The notes: generated from the sequence alone by a model not told the origin. 23,553 nucleotides of DNA from JBFEYJ01 sp041562215 (GCA_041562215.1 JBFEYJ010000026.1:1-23553); one strand, 5' to 3'. Positions 7,483-15,526 are shown, numbered from the stretch's first letter. A program made the numbers and translations.

Positions 7483-8277
7483 CTAGCTCATGTTCTTCTC
7501 GATTAAGGCGTAGGCAGAGTGGTTGTGGATGGACTCGAAGTTCTCCGATTCCACGATATAACCGGTGATTCGTTCGTCATTATTCAGCTGCACCGCGACA
7601 TCCCTCACCATGTCCTCGACGAACTTTGGATTGTCGTAGGCGCGTTCGGTAACGTATTTCTCGTCCGGGCGTTTGAGCAGGCCAAAGAGCTCACAGGAGG
7701 CCTGCTTCTCCACCAGGTCGATGACATCTTCGATCCATACGAACTGATCGGTGCTGATCGTGACTGTGACGTGGGAGCGTTGATTGTGCGCGCCATAATC
7801 GGAGATCTTTTTTGAGCAAGGGCAGAGGCTGGTGACCGGCACCACGACTTTGACCTTCAGGCGTGGTTCACCATTGGTAAGCTCACCGACAAAGGTCACG
7901 TCATAATCCATCAGGCTTTCTACCCCTGAGACCGGCGCTTTCTTGTTGACGAAATAGGGGAAAGACATCTCGATGTGGCCGGATTCGGCTTCAAGGCGCT
8001 CGGTCATCTCCTTCAGCACATCCTTGAACGATTTCACCGACAGCTCGCGCTCGTGATTGTTGAGGATCTCAACGAAACGCGACATGTGTGTGCCCTTGAA
8101 ATTGTGCGGCAGGTTTACATACATGTTGAAATTCGCAATGGTGTGCTGTTCACCACCGCTGCGGTCCAGAATCCGGACGGGATGGCGGATGTCCTTGATA
8201 CCTACCTTATTGATGGCGATCTGGCGGGTATCGGCGCTGCTCTGGACGTCGGCGATGTTCTCACAGGGTTGACTCAT
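7483..8277 (-). CDS. folE2: GTP cyclohydrolase I type IB (FolE2)
   Basis: The protein has 264 residues. FolE2 converts GTP to 7,8-dihydroneopterin triphosphate, the entry step for folate and for queuosine; it is unrelated in sequence to zinc-dependent FolE and can use other metals such as manganese. The conserved segment SLCPCSKKISDYGAHNQRS is present. C152, H164 and E221 match the metal ligands recalled for the Neisseria enzyme (147, 159, 216) with a constant offset of five. Other family segments are FNMYVNLPHNFKGTHMSRF and FPYFVNKKAPVSG. ATG 8277 was chosen over an upstream in-frame codon because it overlaps the queD stop in an ATGA arrangement and has GAGGA upstream. It is the last gene of the minus-strand block. 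Confidence 0.96.
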   Translation of the reverse strand: MSQPCENIADVQSSADTRQIAINKVGIKDIRHPVRILDRSGGEQHTIANFNMYVNLPHNFKGTHMSRFVEILNNHERELSVKSFKDVLKEMTERLEAESGHIEMSFPYFVNKKAPVSGVESLMDYDVTFVGELTNGEPRLKVKVVVPVTSLCPCSKKISDYGAHNQRSHVTVTISTDQFVWIEDVIDLVEKQASCELFGLLKRPDEKYVTERAYDNPKFVEDMVRDVAVQLNNDERITGYIVESENFESIHNHSAYALIEKNMS

Positions 8278-8663
8278 GCTTCCGGTTCCTCTGTATAGCG
8301 CACGCAGGCACGCTCTGTTTCCCACAAGGTTACGGCGTGAATACGTACACGCGGTTCATTCAATTCCTCGGCCAGGCGACGATATACGTAGGCCGCCAGG
8401 TTCTCTGCCGTGGGATTGATGCTATCGAACGGTGCGATCTCGTTGAGATAGCGGTGATCCAGTTCGTCGGTAACCTTCCTGGCTAACTGCTTGATGACTT
8501 TGAAATCGATGGCCATACCCAGTTCATCCAACGCGGTGGCGACAGCTTCGACCTCGACCTTCCAGTTGTGGCCGTGGAGGCGATGGCAGTCTCCGGGATA
8601 GTTGCGTAGCGAATGGGCTGCAGCGAATTCGGTAACGATTTTAAGTGTATAACGTGCGGTCAT
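8274..8663 (-). CDS. queD: 6-carboxy-5,6,7,8-tetrahydropterin synthase QueD (6-pyruvoyl-tetrahydropterin synthase family)
   Basis: The protein has 129 residues. QueD converts dihydroneopterin triphosphate to 6-carboxytetrahydropterin in the queuosine tRNA-modification pathway. Zinc ligands H17, H30 and H32 are visible (FAAAHS and CHRLHGHNW), with the catalytic cysteine C26 and the D69-H70 pair in ELDHRYLNEI. NPTAEN and LWETERACVRY complete the family pattern. The Cys-x3-HGH arrangement favours QueD over eukaryote-type PTPS. The frame is open upstream into dxs, but ATG 8663 gives the canonical MTARYTLKI start, 20 bases after the dxs stop. Its stop overlaps the folE2 start, and FolE2 supplies its substrate. 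No other queuosine genes are in the window. Confidence 0.95.
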   Translation of the reverse strand: MTARYTLKIVTEFAAAHSLRNYPGDCHRLHGHNWKVEVEAVATALDELGMAIDFKVIKQLARKVTDELDHRYLNEIAPFDSINPTAENLAAYVYRRLAEELNEPRVRIHAVTLWETERACVRYTEEPEA

Positions 8664-8683
8664 CGATAATCTTGAGTAATGAA

Positions 8684-10582
8684 CTAGGAATTTAATCTGC
8701 CAGACAGTGTTTGGCAAGCATTTACTGCATCATGCGACTGAATAGAGCGGACAATGCCATCCCTGTCCAGCCCGCAAAGGGCAAGGAGCTGCTCCCTGGT
8801 GCCCTGTTCGACAAAGTCGTCAGGGAGACCCAGGTTGAGCATCGGAATGTTGCAGCCATGGTGATGCAAAAGCTCGTTGACGGCACTGCCGGCGCCACCC
8901 GTCACTACATTGTCCTCCAGTGTAACGAGCAGATTGTGCCTGGCGGCAAGCTCCAGAACTAACGCTTCATCCAACGGTTTGATAAAGCGCATATTAACAA
9001 CACTGGCACCGAGCACATCAGCTGCCTCAAGTGCGGCGCCAAGCAGGCTTCCAAAGGAGAGTATGGCGACATCCGCCCCCTCACGGACTAATTTACCCTT
9101 TCCAACGGGCAGGGAATCGAGTTCGTCGCCGGCCTTAACACCGAGGCCACTACCCCGTGGATAGCGCACCGCCGATGGGCCCTCATGACGGAATCCGGTG
9201 GTGAGCATACTTCGGCACTCTGCTTCGTCTGCCGGGGCCATCAACAACATATTGGGGATGCAACGAAGGAAACTCAAATCGAAACTGCCTGCATGGGTCG
9301 GTCCGTCGGGACCGACGATGCCGGCGCGGTCGATGGCGAACAGCACCGGCAGGTTCTGCAGGGCGACATCGTGGATCAACTGGTCGTAGGCACGCTGCAG
9401 GAAGGTAGAGTAGATCGCCACTACGGGCTTGAGTCCCTCACAGGCTAATCCTGCCGCCAGCGTTACAGCGTGCTGTTCGGCAATCCCCACATCGTAGTAA
9501 CGTTCCGGGAACTCTTCCGAGAAACGCACCAGACCCGAGCCTTCACGCATTGCAGGAGTGATACCGATGAGGCGTTCGTCAGCCATGGCCATGTCACAGA
9601 GCCAATCGCTGAAGATTTCGGTGTAAGTGGGTTGAGAGCCAGAGGTACTCTCTTTCTCGCCCGTTTCCGGGTTGAAGCGGCCGACCCCATGATATCCGCA
9701 GGGGTTCTCCTCAGCCGGAGGATAACCTTTGCCCTTGCGGGTAACCACATGCAGGAACTGGGGGCCTTCGAGGGTATTGAGGTTTTTCAGCGTCTTGACC
9801 AGGGTATCGAGGTCATGACCGTCGACAGGACCGATATAATTGAAGCCAAGCTCCTCAAACAGGGTGCCGGGGATCACCATGCCTTTCATGTGTTCTTCGG
9901 CACGGCGTGCGAGCTCCCAGGCACTGGGGATGGTTTTTAGAACCTTCTTGCTGCCCTCTCGCATGGTGGAGTAGAGCTTTCCGGAAAGTAGCCGTGCCAG
10001 ATAGTTGGACATTCCACCGACGTTGGGTGAGATAGACATGTCGTTGTCATTGAGCACTACCAGCAGATTAGCATCCAGGTCACCTGCATGGTTCAGGGCC
10101 TCGAATGCCATGCCGGCGGTCATTGCTCCATCTCCGATCACAGCAACCACCTTCCGCTTACTGTTCAGTCTTTGCGCGGCGAGGGCCATTCCCAGGGCTG
10201 CACTTATCGAGGTGCTGGAATGTCCGGTGCCGAAAGTATCGTAGGGGCTCTCTTCACGTCGTGGAAAGCCGCCCAGGCCATGAAGCCGGCGCAGTGTCGG
10301 CATCTGTTCGCGCCGACCGGTGAGGATCTTGTGCGGGTAACTCTGGTGGCCGACATCCCAGACCAGACGGTCTTCCGGGGTGTTGTAGACATAGTGCAGG
10401 GCGATGGTGAGCTCCACCGTGCCCAGGCCGGATGAGAGGTGACCACCGGTACTGCCGACCGATTCAATCATAAACTGGCGCAACTCTGCCGCCAGTCGCT
10501 TGAGCTGCGGCAGGGTCAGTTGGCGAAGCTGCTGAGGGTCATCGACCTCCTTCAGCAACGACGTGGAATTCGGATCAGGCAT
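8684..10582 (-). CDS. dxs: 1-deoxy-D-xylulose-5-phosphate synthase
   Basis: The protein has 632 residues, near the E. coli length of 620. DXS condenses pyruvate and glyceraldehyde 3-phosphate with thiamine diphosphate, the first step of the MEP isoprenoid pathway; its product also feeds thiamine and pyridoxal synthesis. Visible motifs are GGHLSSGLG with H48, WDVGHQSYPHKILTGR, the cofactor motif GDGAMTAGMAFEALNHAG (150-167) ending at NDN 178-180, GPVDGHD, and DVGIAEQHAVTLAAG with the catalytic glutamate. DRAGIVGPDGPTHAG and RYPRGSG follow in the pyrimidine and C-terminal domains. It starts 168 bases after the ispA stop and precedes queD by 20 bases. No strong ribosome binding site is visible before ATG 10582. 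Confidence 0.98.
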   Translation of the reverse strand: MPDPNSTSLLKEVDDPQQLRQLTLPQLKRLAAELRQFMIESVGSTGGHLSSGLGTVELTIALHYVYNTPEDRLVWDVGHQSYPHKILTGRREQMPTLRRLHGLGGFPRREESPYDTFGTGHSSTSISAALGMALAAQRLNSKRKVVAVIGDGAMTAGMAFEALNHAGDLDANLLVVLNDNDMSISPNVGGMSNYLARLLSGKLYSTMREGSKKVLKTIPSAWELARRAEEHMKGMVIPGTLFEELGFNYIGPVDGHDLDTLVKTLKNLNTLEGPQFLHVVTRKGKGYPPAEENPCGYHGVGRFNPETGEKESTSGSQPTYTEIFSDWLCDMAMADERLIGITPAMREGSGLVRFSEEFPERYYDVGIAEQHAVTLAAGLACEGLKPVVAIYSTFLQRAYDQLIHDVALQNLPVLFAIDRAGIVGPDGPTHAGSFDLSFLRCIPNMLLMAPADEAECRSMLTTGFRHEGPSAVRYPRGSGLGVKAGDELDSLPVGKGKLVREGADVAILSFGSLLGAALEAADVLGASVVNMRFIKPLDEALVLELAARHNLLVTLEDNVVTGGAGSAVNELLHHHGCNIPMLNLGLPDDFVEQGTREQLLALCGLDRDGIVRSIQSHDAVNACQTLSGRLNS

Positions 10583-10750
10583 CGATACTTAATATATATG
10601 GACGGAAAAGCCGCTTATGATCGCTCCAGCGCCCTTGTGATGCAAGCGTAAAGTTGCTTGTTGCACATCGCAAGTCGATAGTCGTGTATCACCGTCCAAG
10701 TTGTGTGGCGAATACAAACCTTCCATTTTTCCTTTATCCGATGCTGCTGT

Positions 10751-11641
10751 TCAGTTGCCCCGGTCGACGATATAAGCCGAGAGCCAGCGTAGCGGGTCGG
10801 CTTCGGTACCGAAGTCCTCCAGGCTGTGGAGAGCCTGTTCATGGAGTGCCTGAGCTTTTGCCTTGGCCCCGTCGAGGCCGAGAAGGGAAGTGTAAGTGGG
10901 TTTTTCACGTGCCTGGTCTGAGCCCTGGGGTTTACCCAGTGTTTCAGTGTCCGCCTCAACATCCAGAATATCGTCCCGGATCTGGAAGGCCAGCCCGATG
11001 GCATCGGCATACTGATCAAGTGCCGCACGTTGAGTTGCTGTCGTGGCAGGACTGCTCAAGGCACCGAAACGGACACTGGCCTTGAGCAGCGCTCCGGTCT
11101 TATAGCGGTGCATCGCCTGTAGCTGTTCCAAAGAGAGACGCTTGCCCTCGGCCGCAGTATCGATGGCCTGGCCACCGGCCATACCACGCGAACCACTTGC
11201 CAGGGCTAACTCGCAGATAATGGCAAGGCGAGAGGCGGGATCGGAGATCATCGCCGGGTCTGTGGCCAGGACTTCGAAGGCGAGGCTCTGCAGCGCATCA
11301 CCGACCAGGATCGCCGTTGCCTCGTCATAGGCTTTATGGCAGGTGGGCTTGCCGCGGCGCAGGTCATCATCGTCCATTGCGGGAAGATCGTCGTGCACCA
11401 GTGAGTAGGCATGGATGAACTCAACGGCGCAGGCGGGGCCGTCAAGTTGCTCCAGTGGAACACCGAGGGCGCTTCCAGTCGCATAGACCAGAACAGGACG
11501 GACGCGCTTGCCGCCATCTAACGAGGCATAACGCATCGCGGCATGCAGGTGCTCGGGGACTGTGGTTTCGCTGGGGAGCCAGCGCTCCAATGCCGCTTCG
11601 GCACGTTGTTGGTACTCTGATAACAGGGATTTCAGGGGCAT
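10751..11641 (-). CDS. ispA: Farnesyl diphosphate synthase (geranyltranstransferase)
   Basis: The protein has 296 residues from this start (E. coli 299). IspA chains isopentenyl and dimethylallyl diphosphate into farnesyl diphosphate, the precursor of undecaprenyl phosphate, quinones and hopanoids. The first aspartate-rich motif lies at 84-90 within HAYSLVHDDLPAMDDDDL and the second, DDILD, at 223-227. GGKRVRP (43-49), HRYKTGALL and GGQAID are also present. The start is uncertain. ATG 11641 matches the family N-terminus and lies four bases after the xseB stop, whereas ATG 11656 would overlap xseB by 11 bases; neither has a clear ribosome binding site, which suggests translational coupling to xseB. 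dxs follows, so two isoprenoid enzymes share one transcription unit. Confidence 0.95.
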   Translation of the reverse strand: MPLKSLLSEYQQRAEAALERWLPSETTVPEHLHAAMRYASLDGGKRVRPVLVYATGSALGVPLEQLDGPACAVEFIHAYSLVHDDLPAMDDDDLRRGKPTCHKAYDEATAILVGDALQSLAFEVLATDPAMISDPASRLAIICELALASGSRGMAGGQAIDTAAEGKRLSLEQLQAMHRYKTGALLKASVRFGALSSPATTATQRAALDQYADAIGLAFQIRDDILDVEADTETLGKPQGSDQAREKPTYTSLLGLDGAKAKAQALHEQALHSLEDFGTEADPLRWLSAYIVDRGN

Positions 11642-11645
11642 GGTG

Positions 11646-11897
11646 TCAGTCGCCATTGCCTTCGAAGGGAGTGAGTTCGGCGTCCTTATCATTCCTTGCC
11701 AGGATCTGTACTTTCTGTTCAGCCTCCTGCAGCGCCTGCTGGCAGGCGCGGGTCAGGGCGACGCCACGTTCGAAGTCCTTGAGGGACTGTTCAAGCGAGA
11801 GATCGCCTTGCTCCATGCGCTCGACCAGTTCCTCGAGTTCACTGAGGGCATTCTCAAAATCGATCTTGTCGTCTGAATTTGCGGACTTTTTTGCCAT
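11646..11897 (-). CDS. xseB: Exodeoxyribonuclease VII small subunit
   Basis: The protein has 83 residues. XseB joins XseA in exonuclease VII, which degrades single-stranded DNA to short oligonucleotides; several small subunits coat each large one. The family core is clear: DFENALSELEELVERMEQGD followed by LSLEQSLKDFERGVALTRACQ, two charged helices joined by a short turn. ATG 11897 is preferred to a TTG codon just before it because GGGAGAG is placed at proper spacing upstream. It is the first gene of the minus-strand block xseB-ispA-dxs, which is conserved across gammaproteobacteria. xseA is not in the window. Confidence 0.95.
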   Translation of the reverse strand: MAKKSANSDDKIDFENALSELEELVERMEQGDLSLEQSLKDFERGVALTRACQQALQEAEQKVQILARNDKDAELTPFEGNGD

Positions 11898-11923
11898 CAA
11901 GACTCTCCCGGAAATGGGGCGTT

Positions 11924-11952
11924 AAATTAACCCAGGCGCAGTCTACCGTCAA
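11924..11952 (-). promoter_or_regulatory. Candidate sigma70 promoter for xseB-ispA-dxs-queD-folE2
   Basis: On the minus strand, TTGACG (11947-11952) is followed after exactly 17 bases by TAATTT (11924-11929), which keeps the three most conserved -10 positions. It would start transcription about 20 bases before xseB ATG. The -35 lies inside the palindrome GTCAAATTGAC (11948-11958), which could be an operator or coincidence. This is the best hexamer pair I found in the divergent gap. Confidence 0.4.
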
Positions 11953-11964
11953 ATTGACGTGCTC

Positions 11965-11996
11965 ATAGGGCAGTGTCGCCAACGCTGCCACCCTAT
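11965..11996. repeat. Imperfect inverted repeat in the xseB / outer-membrane-protein divergent gap
   Basis: ATAGGG (11965-11970) pairs with CCCTAT (11991-11996). The pairing continues inward with CAGTGT against the complementary bases of AACGCTG, after a three-base bulge. It lies between the two divergent promoters, upstream of the xseB promoter candidate. It could be a regulator site or a hairpin in an antisense transcript; no T run follows, so a terminator is unlikely. Confidence 0.35.
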
Positions 11997-12039
11997 CGCG
12001 TGTTGTGACATGCAAAGCGGGATATAAAGTTATGACGGC

Positions 12040-12048
12040 TGTTATACT
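12040..12048 (+). promoter_or_regulatory. Extended -10 promoter candidate for the outer-membrane protein gene
   Basis: TG-T-TATACT is an extended -10 element with five of six hexamer positions. No good -35 is present at 17 or 18 bases, which is typical for extended -10 promoters. The predicted start near 12055 would leave a leader of about 27 bases before ATG 12082. Confidence 0.4.
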
Positions 12049-12081
12049 ATCCAGAATATCAACAATAATTCAGGTGTGACC

Positions 12082-12843
12082 ATGCGTCTCCTTTGGGCTC
12101 TGTTTTTTTCCGCGATGCTGGCTTCTTCGGCAGTGGCAAGCGAGATCGAGGTTGCGGCAGGGATAGAATATTTCCAATGGGAAGAGTTTGAGGACTCAGG
12201 CCGCAAGATGCTGGATGAGACAGGGCCGCGTTATTTTGTCGGGGTGACCGGAATCGATCGTTTGGCCAACGACTGGACGATAGATTTTGGCGGTCGTTTT
12301 TACTCCGGCACGGTAGATTATGATGGCGAAACGCTGAGTGGGATACCGATAGCCACGGATACCGATTACAACGGGTTTCGTGTGGAACTCGGTTTTGCTC
12401 ATGTTTTTGGTGCGGGCGATGATTCTGTTGCTTCTTCGGCGTGGCTTCTCCGTTTTGCACTCGGTCTGGATCAGTGGCGCCGCAGCTTGCAGGACACCGC
12501 CCTCTCGAACGGAGTTACTGTATCCGGTTACGTGGAACGCTATGCCACCACGTACGGCAAGGTCGGTGTTAGTTATCTTCCAAAGAGGGGCTGGTCGTTT
12601 GGCCTTGGCGCCAAGGCGCCGTTCTATACACGCGAGGTGGTAGGGATAAATGGTGATTTCACCCTTAATCCCGAAGGCCAATTGAGCCTGTTTGCCGATG
12701 CGGAAATCCCGCTTAATGCGGTGACGACTGTGGCTATAGAGTACGATAGCTATCGTTTTGCCAAGTCCGATCCTGAAGCTGGATATGAACAACCTAAGAG
12801 TAAGCTGGATACGCTTGGGCTGGCCTTGCGCTATCGTTTCTGA
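12082..12843 (+). CDS. Outer-membrane beta-barrel protein of unknown function
   Basis: The protein has 253 residues and I cannot assign it to a named family. A classical signal peptide is visible: MRLLWALFFSAMLASSAVA, with likely cleavage after A19 (A-V-A), leaving a mature chain of about 234. The mature part alternates hydrophobic and polar residues with many Tyr, Phe and Trp, as in transmembrane beta-strands, and it ends in LALRYRF; a terminal phenylalanine is the usual outer-membrane assembly signal. A GTG at 12076 is in frame, but ATG 12082 has AGG seven bases upstream and better fits a signal peptide. It lies only 37 bases before pcnB on the same strand with no terminator seen between, so cotranscription is likely. 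A small porin-like or structural barrel of perhaps eight to twelve strands is my inference. Confidence 0.8.
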   Translation: MRLLWALFFSAMLASSAVASEIEVAAGIEYFQWEEFEDSGRKMLDETGPRYFVGVTGIDRLANDWTIDFGGRFYSGTVDYDGETLSGIPIATDTDYNGFRVELGFAHVFGAGDDSVASSAWLLRFALGLDQWRRSLQDTALSNGVTVSGYVERYATTYGKVGVSYLPKRGWSFGLGAKAPFYTREVVGINGDFTLNPEGQLSLFADAEIPLNAVTTVAIEYDSYRFAKSDPEAGYEQPKSKLDTLGLALRYRF

Positions 12844-12880
12844 ATGTCCAATCTAACCTGAAGCGTGATATCATCAACAA

Positions 12881-14248
12881 ATGTTTTCATGGCTGAAAAG
12901 ACCCTGGAAGAAGGGCAATGCTTCGCTACCGGGTGCGGAATATAGCCCTTCACTGCGTATCATTCCGCGTAATGAACACGGCATCTCCCGTGCCAATATC
13001 AGTGAGAACGCTCTCAAGGTGCTCTATCGCCTGAGTCAGGCGGGCTATGAAGCTTACCTGGTTGGAGGCGGTGTGCGCGATCTGTTATTGGGGCGTGAAC
13101 CGAAGGATTTTGATATTGCCACCGATGCCAGTCCCGAAGAGGTGCGCAAGCTGTTTCGCAATTGCCGACTGATCGGCCGCCGTTTCCGCCTCGCACATGT
13201 GCATTTCGGCCGGGATATCATCGAGGTGGCGACTTTCCGTGCCGCGCATGAATCCAGTGGTGGCGGCGCAGTAAGCGATAACGGTATGCTCCTCCGTGAC
13301 AACGTTTACGGAACCTTGGAAGAGGACGCTTGGCGACGCGACTTTACCGTCAATGCGCTGTATTACAATATTCGCGATTTTTCCGTGGTGGATTACACCG
13401 GTGGCATGGCGGATCTGAAGGCAGGCTGCCTGCGGGTGATCGGCGATCCGCACGAGCGTTTTCGCGAGGATCCGGTGCGTATGATCAGGGCGGTTCGTTT
13501 CGCCGCCAAGCTGGGTTTCCGTATTGACCAGGAGTGCGAGGCTGCAATACGCGAACTTGGCTATCTCATGGAGGAGGTCTCCAACGCACGTCTATTCGAT
13601 GAGACACTGAAGCTGTTCCTTGCCGGCAGTGCTGTCGAGACTTATGAGCTGCTCCGCCATTATCGTCTGTTTGCACACCTTTTCCCCGAAACCGATGACT
13701 GTCTGGGCGAGGAGGAGGACAACTTTCCCCACACCTTGCTACTGCATGCGCTGGAGAATACCGACAAACGCATTGCTCAGGGCAAGCCGGTAACGCCGGC
13801 ATTTCTCTATGCCGCCCTCTTGTGGGAGCCGGTCCACCGGGAATCGAAACTGTTTATCGAACGCAATATGCCCACGATTCAGGCGATGCAACTGGCCGGT
13901 GATGCGGTAATCGACCGTCAGGTTAAACGGGTGCAGGTGCCCAAACGTTTTAGCTTGCAATCCAGGGAGATCTGGGAATGGCAGGAGCGTCTCAAGCGCA
14001 CCGGTGGGAAGCGGGCATTGACGATGTTAGAGCACACCCGTTTTCGAGCGGCTTATGATTTTCTGCTGCTGCGAGCCCAAAGCGGCGAGGACGTGAAGGA
14101 CCTTGCCGATTGGTGGACCCGGCTCCAGCAAAGCGATGAGGGACAACGCATCAACATGTTGCGAAACAGCGGCAGTGGTAGCGGCAAAGGAAAAACCAGG
14201 CGCCGCCGCCGCCCTCCACGAAAGCGTCAAGCCACACCTCAGGCCTGA
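12881..14248 (+). CDS. pcnB: Poly(A) polymerase I
   Basis: The protein has 455 residues (E. coli about 465). PcnB adds 3' poly(A) tails that mark bacterial RNAs for decay. The class II nucleotidyltransferase core is intact: YLVGGGVRDLLLG (59-71) then PKDFDIATDA with metal-binding D76 and D78. RLIGRRFRLAHVHFG and RRDFTVNALYYNI support poly(A) polymerase rather than CCA-adding enzyme, as does the N-terminal RIIPRNEHGISRANISENAL segment. The tail is strongly basic (GKGKTRRRRRPPRKRQ), as expected for RNA binding. No clear ribosome binding site precedes ATG 12881. pcnB followed by folK four bases later is the usual gammaproteobacterial arrangement. Confidence 0.96.
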   Translation: MFSWLKRPWKKGNASLPGAEYSPSLRIIPRNEHGISRANISENALKVLYRLSQAGYEAYLVGGGVRDLLLGREPKDFDIATDASPEEVRKLFRNCRLIGRRFRLAHVHFGRDIIEVATFRAAHESSGGGAVSDNGMLLRDNVYGTLEEDAWRRDFTVNALYYNIRDFSVVDYTGGMADLKAGCLRVIGDPHERFREDPVRMIRAVRFAAKLGFRIDQECEAAIRELGYLMEEVSNARLFDETLKLFLAGSAVETYELLRHYRLFAHLFPETDDCLGEEEDNFPHTLLLHALENTDKRIAQGKPVTPAFLYAALLWEPVHRESKLFIERNMPTIQAMQLAGDAVIDRQVKRVQVPKRFSLQSREIWEWQERLKRTGGKRALTMLEHTRFRAAYDFLLLRAQSGEDVKDLADWWTRLQQSDEGQRINMLRNSGSGSGKGKTRRRRRPPRKRQATPQA

Positions 14249-14252
14249 TTTC

Positions 14253-14765
14253 ATGGCTCAGCAGCACACCTTTGTACGGGCCTATATCGGTCTGGGCAGT
14301 AATCTTGCCGATCCCCTGGCCCAGTTGGCGAAAGCGGTAAAGGCCCTGCAAACTCTACCCGCCAGCCGTCTGACTGCACTCTCCAGGTTCTACCGTAGCA
14401 GTCCCATGGGGCCTGCCGACCAACCCGATTATCTCAATGCGGTGGCGATGCTCGATACCCGGCTAAATGCGCTTGAACTGCTCGATGCGCTGCAAGCGAT
14501 CGAAAATGAGCAGGGGCGTGTGCGTGGGTCGCAGCGGTGGGGACCGCGTACTCTGGATCTGGATCTGTTGCTCTACGGGACCGAGGTTATTGATACAGAC
14601 AGGCTTAAGGTGCCCCACCCGGGTTTATCCGAGCGGAATTTCGTCCTCTTTCCCCTTGCGGATATCGCGCCTGAGCTGGTATTGCCGGACGGGCGCAGAT
14701 TGCAGGATTTGCTGGCGGGCTGTTCACGGGATGGTCTTGTCACCATCGAGTCGGGCGAACCTTGA
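14253..14765 (+). CDS. folK: 2-amino-4-hydroxy-6-hydroxymethyldihydropteridine pyrophosphokinase (HPPK)
   Basis: The protein has 170 residues. FolK transfers pyrophosphate from ATP to hydroxymethyldihydropterin, just before dihydropteroate formation in folate synthesis. Family motifs are AYIGLGSNL, FYRSSPMGPADQPDYLNAV, the ATP-binding RWGPRTLDLDLLLYG with its paired aspartates, and VPHPGLSERNFVLFPL. The reading frame is open upstream within pcnB, but ATG 14253 comes four bases after the pcnB stop and gives the normal length. It provides a second folate-pathway gene in the window besides folE2, on a different transcript. A 116-base gap follows before the kinase gene. Confidence 0.96.
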   Translation: MAQQHTFVRAYIGLGSNLADPLAQLAKAVKALQTLPASRLTALSRFYRSSPMGPADQPDYLNAVAMLDTRLNALELLDALQAIENEQGRVRGSQRWGPRTLDLDLLLYGTEVIDTDRLKVPHPGLSERNFVLFPLADIAPELVLPDGRRLQDLLAGCSRDGLVTIESGEP

Positions 14766-14881
14766 ACCTTTTCCTGCGGAAGATGCCACCTTACCTGCGA
14801 CTGCTGAGTCAAGACTCCACGGGTTGGTATACCCATGATATCCTGTAGCCAATTGTCAGCCGTACCTAAGCAAGTATCCCT

Positions 14882-15526
14882 ATGAGTAATCCCTGTTTTA
14901 TTGTCGTCGAGGGGCCCATCGGGGTGGGAAAGACCACCTTGGCGCGGCGTCTTGCGGAGACCTTTGGCAGCGAATTACTTCTGGAAGGGGCAGATGAGAA
15001 TCCCTTTCTTGAGCGCTTCTATCGTAATCCGCGAGATGCTGCCCTGCCTACGCAGATGTTCTTCCTGTTTCAGCGCGCCCGACAGATGCAGGAGTTGCGT
15101 CAAGGTGATATGTTTGAGCCTGTGCGTGTCTCCGATTTTATGCTGGAGAAGGATCGTCTCTTCGCCGAGTTGACGCTGGACAATGATGAGTTGCGTCTCT
15201 ATGAACAGGCCTATGAGCTGGTTACGCTGGATGCCCCGGAACCGGATCTGGTGATCTACCTACAGGCGCCGGTAGATGTACTGATGCAGCGTATCGCGAG
15301 GCGGGCGCGTCGTGGTGAGGAGCATATCGATACCGCTTACCTGAAGCGTGTGACGGATTCCTATGCGCGTTTTTTTTATGACTATGACAGGGCGCCGTTG
15401 TTAATCGTCAATGCTGCAGAAATCGACCTTGCCGGTAGTGACGGTGACTACATCATGCTATTGGAGCAGATCCGTTTGATAAATCACGGTCGCCACTATT
15501 TTAATCCAATCCCATCAATGCTGTGA
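14882..15526 (+). CDS. Deoxynucleoside kinase family protein
   Basis: The protein has 214 residues of the deoxynucleoside kinase family (dCK/dGK/dAK type, P-loop fold). It has the P-loop GPIGVGKTT (11-19), an acidic E-G-A-D-E-N-P-F segment near residue 36, SDFMLEKDRLFAELTL where the family has its D/E-R substrate loop, and an arginine-rich lid IARRARRGEE. Members phosphorylate deoxynucleosides for salvage, but the substrate of this gammaproteobacterial branch is not something I can read from sequence. It lies between folK and panB, eight bases... in effect immediately, before panB (7-base gap), so it is probably cotranscribed with panBC. I recall this placement recurring in related genomes; no salvage partner is nearby. 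Confidence 0.88.
   Translation: MSNPCFIVVEGPIGVGKTTLARRLAETFGSELLLEGADENPFLERFYRNPRDAALPTQMFFLFQRARQMQELRQGDMFEPVRVSDFMLEKDRLFAELTLDNDELRLYEQAYELVTLDAPEPDLVIYLQAPVDVLMQRIARRARRGEEHIDTAYLKRVTDSYARFFYDYDRAPLLIVNAAEIDLAGSDGDYIMLLEQIRLINHGRHYFNPIPSML

Noticed and set aside
12881..14248. CCA-adding tRNA nucleotidyltransferase
   Set aside because: The N-terminal segment, the basic C-terminal tail and the following folK all match PcnB.
14806..14817. GAGTC-AA-GACTC palindrome in the folK-kinase gap
   Set aside because: A five-base arm with a two-base spacer is common by chance and is not near a recognisable promoter.
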